From contig JAUJNL010000009.1 in NCBI GenBank assembly GCA_030448185.1, positions 1-64,000 on the forward strand: a DNA stretch of 64,000 nt, written 5' to 3'. The notes below the pieces were generated by a model, which saw only the letters and a program-made list of their open reading frames with translations, made no database searches and was not told where the DNA came from. Positions 60,111 through 64,000 of the stretch are shown piece by piece. Source of the DNA: Cytophagales bacterium (GTDB taxonomy: Bacteria; Bacteroidota; Bacteroidia; Cytophagales; 172606-1). The translations under genes and the position numbers were made by a program. Numbering within the stretch: the first letter of the stretch is position 1; each line of letters opens with the position of its first letter.

Positions 60111-60943
60111 ATGACATATTGTTTAGGGATAAAAGTTAAAGAGGGACTTGTGGCAATAGCCGATACCCGCATTACCTCCGGCACCGATACCACCACCAAA
60201 AAGAAGATATCTATTCATCAGGCAGATCATTCTTCACTGTTTATAATGACCAGCGGTCTCCGGTCGGTAAGAGATAAAGCCATTACCTATTTTAAAGATT
60301 TAATGGAGGAACATGGTGCATTTAATAAATTATACAAAGCCGTTAATGCCTTTGGGGAACAGGTACGCCGGGTAGCGGAGGAGGACCGGGGGGCTCTGGA
60401 AAGATCCGGGTTTAAATTTAACCTGAATACCATCATTGGCGGTCAGCTGAAAGATGATGATGAGCACAAGCTCTATTTGCTGTATCCGGAAGGCAACTGG
60501 GTGGAACTGGACCAAGGATCACCCTTCGTTATTATTGGCAATTCCGGCTACGGCAAACCCATCCTGAGCCGTACACTGGATACTCGTTCCAGTATAGATC
60601 AGGCCTTGAAGGCAGGGTTCCTTTCTTTTGATTCTACCCGGGTAAGTGCCAATGACGTGGATTTTCCCATTGACGTGGTTCTTTATAAAAGAGACAGTTT
60701 TGGTAGTGATGTACACAGGGACGAACAACAAGTCCTGGACGGATTGAAGTGGTTCGTTCTATAACAGACAGATTTGCTAGTTCTGAACACCGGTACGAAA
60801 AAAAAGACCTGGAACATATTTCAGACCTGTGGGAGCCCGAATTACAAGCTATTCGGAGCAATATACCGGAAGAATGGATGGAAGTGGCTTTGAATAAGTT
60901 ATCCCACGCTAAAGCAGAAGTAACCCCAAACAATCATCTATGA
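60111..60943 (+). pseudogene. Anbu bacterial proteasome-like peptidase, C-terminal frame break near 60750
   Basis: MTYCLGIKVKEGLVAIADTRITSGTDTTTKKKISIH (Thr1 after Met removal); NTIIGGQLKDDDEHKLYLLYPEGNWVELDQGSPFVIIGNSGYGKPIL; tail VVRSITDRFASSEHRYEKKDLEHISDLWEPELQAIRSNIPEEWMEVALNKL in another frame. Confidence 0.88.
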
Positions 60944-61809
60944 GATTCCGGGTAGCCAGCGAAATTATTTATGATGTTCATTCTCCCAGCACGATTATTT
61001 TAAATATTCATGCTCTTAGAACGCCTACTCAAACTGTACTGGAGGAAACGTTCCAAATAGAGCCCTACGTAAAGACGAAAGAACTGAATTCCGCAAATGG
61101 TGAAAATCGTCTGGTACAGTTCGAAACCCTGGAAAACAAACACCTGCATCTTTCCTACCAGGCAGTAGTAGATGCTAGTCATACCTTAATGGATAGCCAT
61201 CAGTTATCCGATAGCCCGGTCATGCAACTGGACGCCTCAGTAGTCCCTTATCTTTTTGCTAGCCGTTACTGTCAGTCCGACAAATTGGGCAAACTGGCTT
61301 ACGATAAGTTTGGCTCCTTTGAGGGTGCTTATGCCAAAGTAGTAGCTATTACTGAATGGATTTATAAAAATGTAGATTATCTAAGCGGCAGTACAAACTC
61401 CCAAACCTCAGCCTATGATACGGTAACCCAGCGGACGGGCGTATGCCGTGACTTTGCCCACTTAGGCATTGCCTTATGCCGGGCCCTGTCTATTCCGGCC
61501 CGGTATTTTACGGGGTATGCTCATCAATTGAATCCGCCGGATTTCCATGCGTGCTTTGAAGCTTTTATCGGAGGCCAATGGCTGATTTTTGACCCTACCC
61601 GGCTAGCCCCGCTGAATGGTTTGGTTAAGATAGCTACCAGTTTCGACGCGGCCCATGCATCCATTGCCACTATTTTCGGAAGTATTACTTGCACTGGCAT
61701 GACAGTAACGTGCGAAGCTTTAGATCCCGACTTTTTGCCCTTTAACCATCAGGATCTACCCACCAGAGCTTTGACACTTAGTGGCTATCTGAAAATCTCA
61801 GGAGAATAG
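60940..61809 (+). CDS. Transglutaminase-like cysteine protease family protein, second copy
   Basis: TQRTGVCRDFAHLGIALCRALSIPARYFTGYAHQLNPPDFHACFEAFIGGQWLIFDPTRLAPLNG (Cys-His-Asp). Confidence 0.92.
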   Translation: MRFRVASEIIYDVHSPSTIILNIHALRTPTQTVLEETFQIEPYVKTKELNSANGENRLVQFETLENKHLHLSYQAVVDASHTLMDSHQLSDSPVMQLDASVVPYLFASRYCQSDKLGKLAYDKFGSFEGAYAKVVAITEWIYKNVDYLSGSTNSQTSAYDTVTQRTGVCRDFAHLGIALCRALSIPARYFTGYAHQLNPPDFHACFEAFIGGQWLIFDPTRLAPLNGLVKIATSFDAAHASIATIFGSITCTGMTVTCEALDPDFLPFNHQDLPTRALTLSGYLKISGE

Positions 61810-61912
61810 TAGTTTTGAAAGACACGACTCAAGCAAAACACCCTCTCCCTGAAGCGTTGGAAAGCTGAAAGTACGATAAAGCGGGCCTATTTACCAAGTG
61901 AAGTATTATGGT

Positions 61913-62108
61913 TTAGGGCCATCGCACCAAATTTGAGGCATTTTAAGGCAAAAGCACCTTAAATGCTTCAAATAACAATTGATAATTTGGGCAACTGACC
62001 ATTTTGTGAACCAATACCAAAAAATTTGGCACAACGTGCATCAGGGTGTACCCGTGAATATTGTGAAGGCACATTCAAAATGCCTCAAATTTGGTGCGAT
62101 GGCCCTAA
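61913..62108. mobile_element. MITE-like 196-bp element, 32-bp perfect TIRs, 7-bp TSD TTATGGT
   Basis: TTAGGGCCATCGCACCAAATTTGAGGCATTTT (61913-61944) / AAAATGCCTCAAATTTGGTGCGATGGCCCTAA (62077-62108); TTATGGT at 61906-61912 and 62109-62115. Confidence 0.85.
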
Positions 62109-62370
62109 TTATGGTTAGCCCTTCCACCAATGTTCTGGAAGAATTGTACGCTTGCCCACCCTTTCCAGATTTTCGGATAGACTCTAAGCCAGCAACTCAA
62201 CCATGAGCAAGACTTTCCTTTATTGTCGGTTCCTGATATCAAGTTTGCCCTGGCTATGACTTTACCCAGAAAAAGCACTACCCTTGAGCAGGTCTTTGCT
62301 ATGATTACAAACCGCCATAAACAGTGTCAATATGATATTGACCGTTACAAAACTTAAACTGTTTAAGTAG

Positions 62371-62482
62371 TATTAGGCTGGCCCGAAAACTCTCGTTTCC
62401 GTCCCCTCCAGAGAGGGACTTTCAAACTACGATAGTTTCACTCCCCTCTGGGCAGGAGAGGGGCAGAGGGTGAGGTGTTAAA
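62371..62482. repeat. Dispersed hairpin repeat family A, copy 3
   Basis: ggctggcccgaaaactctcgtttccgtcccctccagagagggacttt...cactcccctctgggcaggagaggggcagagggtgaggtg. Confidence 0.8.
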
Positions 62483-62605
62483 AGGTCTTTTAGCCTTCTA
62501 CGGGCAGGAAATTGCTTGATTTTTATGAATTTCCTTTCGTTTGCCTATTTAAATGCTGATCTTCAGCTGACTAATTGCGATGCGCCACTTGCCCTGAATG
62601 ATTGT

Positions 62606-64000
62606 ATGAATGCAGTCTGCCGCCTGCGGATTGTCCTCGTTGTTCCGCTGTTCTTCCTGATCCTCCCAGTCATAGGACAGGTGCTGGTACCTGACAGGTA
62701 CATCAGGCGTCCTTCCCCGGTTAAAACCCTGACCAAACGGGATGGCCTCTCCCACAGTTACGTGCAGAGTATCTGGCAGGACCGGTACGGTTTCATGTGG
62801 TTTGGCACCAACCACGGATTGAACCGGTATGACGGGTACCAGTTTAAAGTGTATCAGCACGATCCGCAGGATCAGGTAAGGAGCCTTAGCAACGGGGGAG
62901 TAAGAGCCCTGCACGAAGGCCAGGATAGTGTATTGTGGGTAGGAACTTTTGGCGGCGGTATCGGTAAGTACGACCGGAACACGGAAACCTTTACTACTTA
63001 TACACTTCCCCGGTTCCGGGACGATAAAAGTGTAAGCAGCAACAATTCGGTTCAGGTTCTGGCTGGTGGGTCAGGAAATACCCTTTGGGTGGGTACTTGG
63101 GGAGGCTTGTTTCATTTTGATCCGAAGGGACCGCGTTTTACCTTGTATGAGCCATTGGTTGGGGGCAAAAAGGTTTTGAAGCGGGGCATTATTCTTTCCA
63201 TTTTTTCATCTAACCCGGATGAATTGTGGGTAGGTACCCTGGAGGGATTACACCATTTTAACCTCCGGACGGGCGTCAATGCGCAGTTTGTACACCACCC
63301 GGCTGACCCGGCTAGCTTGAGTGGCAATTGGGTAAGTCAGATCCTGAAAGACCGTGCCGGCGGAATATGGGTGGTGACTGACCAGGGGCTTGACTACTTA
63401 GATGATTCGAAGGGAAACTTTGTTCACATTAGTCCCAACCCGGTTGACAAAGGCGCTTCCAATCAAAAGGTGATTTCCGTTTGCGAAGATCACGCCGGTA
63501 CTATATGGGCTGAAACCCCCGCCGGTCTTTGCCGGGTTGATACGCCCAACCGTAAGCTGATTATGGTCCAGCCCGTTGACCCGCAGTACAATCCCAAAAA
63601 TGCTTTATCCCTGAAGCATCCGCTATGTATCGACCGGTCGGGTGTTTTGTGGTCTAACCTGCCCCTCCGGACCGTAAAGCTTTTTAATACGCAGCGGGAG
63701 AAATTCGTCCATTATCAGCCTCACTTTAATCAACCTGCCACCAACTGGAATGAGAAGCAGGAGCAGTTGAAAAACGGCGCAGTCAATGATTTGTACGAGG
63801 ATAAAAAAGGACTTCTATGGCTTGCGGCCGCCTATGGAATAGCAAGATTTAATCCGTCTGATAACACTTTAAAAGTTTTTCCGGGCTATACGGGGTTCTT
63901 TTATGAAGACCATAAAGGAAAACTTTTGCTGGTTAACCGGACCAATGACCTCAAAATGATTGACACCGATCAGGGACGCATTATTCCTTATCCGGATTAT
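62606..64000 (+). CDS. Two-component/hybrid sensor with reg_prop beta-propeller ligand domain, N-terminal part (runs off window end)
   Basis: ATG at 62606, signal peptide MNAVCRLRIVLVVPLFFLILPVIGQ, TKRDGLSHSYVQSIWQDRYGFMWFGTNHGLNRYDGYQFKVYQHDP and repeated LWVGTxxGLxxFD units; frame open to window end; missing from the ORF track. Confidence 0.88.
   Translation, partial: MNAVCRLRIVLVVPLFFLILPVIGQVLVPDRYIRRPSPVKTLTKRDGLSHSYVQSIWQDRYGFMWFGTNHGLNRYDGYQFKVYQHDPQDQVRSLSNGGVRALHEGQDSVLWVGTFGGGIGKYDRNTETFTTYTLPRFRDDKSVSSNNSVQVLAGGSGNTLWVGTWGGLFHFDPKGPRFTLYEPLVGGKKVLKRGIILSIFSSNPDELWVGTLEGLHHFNLRTGVNAQFVHHPADPASLSGNWVSQILKDRAGGIWVVTDQGLDYLDDSKGNFVHISPNPVDKGASNQKVISVCEDHAGTIWAETPAGLCRVDTPNRKLIMVQPVDPQYNPKNALSLKHPLCIDRSGVLWSNLPLRTVKLFNTQREKFVHYQPHFNQPATNWNEKQEQLKNGAVNDLYEDKKGLLWLAAAYGIARFNPSDNTLKVFPGYTGFFYEDHKGKLLLVNRTNDLKMIDTDQGRIIPYPDY

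Noticed and set aside
62200-62356. Segment encoding ...VPDIKFALAMTLPRKSTTLEQVFAMITNRHKQCQYDIDRYKT
   Set aside because: Looks like a transposase C-terminal remnant, but the similarity is only an impression and no TIR was found
62549-62914. 121-aa minus-strand ORF at the start of the sensor gene
   Set aside because: The plus-strand reg_prop sensor frame (62606-64000) is clearly the coding one

Overview
Chromosomal window from a Bacteroidetes/Cytophagales-like bacterium (inferred from T9SS type B CTD, DUF4270, a CHU_C-type protein and a reg_prop sensor). It holds housekeeping genes (panC, glmS, ruvB, bioB, sppA, folK, fabD, def, ruvX, ctp, nuoD, an ABC-F ATPase, PBP1A, msrB, mgsA) and two systems of note. 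(1) A divergent sugar locus at ~38.8-49.2 kb: RbsABC-type transporter, Gfo/Idh dehydrogenase, GntR/PBP1-fold regulator, TIM-barrel protein, PGDH_C-type dehydrogenase and a large lactonase-like protein. It matches the D-apiose/D-apionate pathway (ApsD-ApnL-ApnO-OiaC). (2) An Anbu proteasome-like locus at ~56.5-61.8 kb: circularly permuted ATP-grasp, alpha-E, transglutaminase, Anbu, transglutaminase. This is a predicted peptide ligation/proteolysis system whose function is still open as far as I know. Intergenic regions carry many structured repeats: two MITE-like elements with target duplications, an IS element inserted at a start codon, three-hairpin repeats with matching loop changes, hairpin arrays and nested palindromes. 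Many ORFs are broken by 1-nt indels, mostly homopolymer contractions. fabD alone has three, which argues for unpolished long-read consensus error rather than true pseudogenes. A MutS-like gene with an internal deletion is a different kind of lesion.
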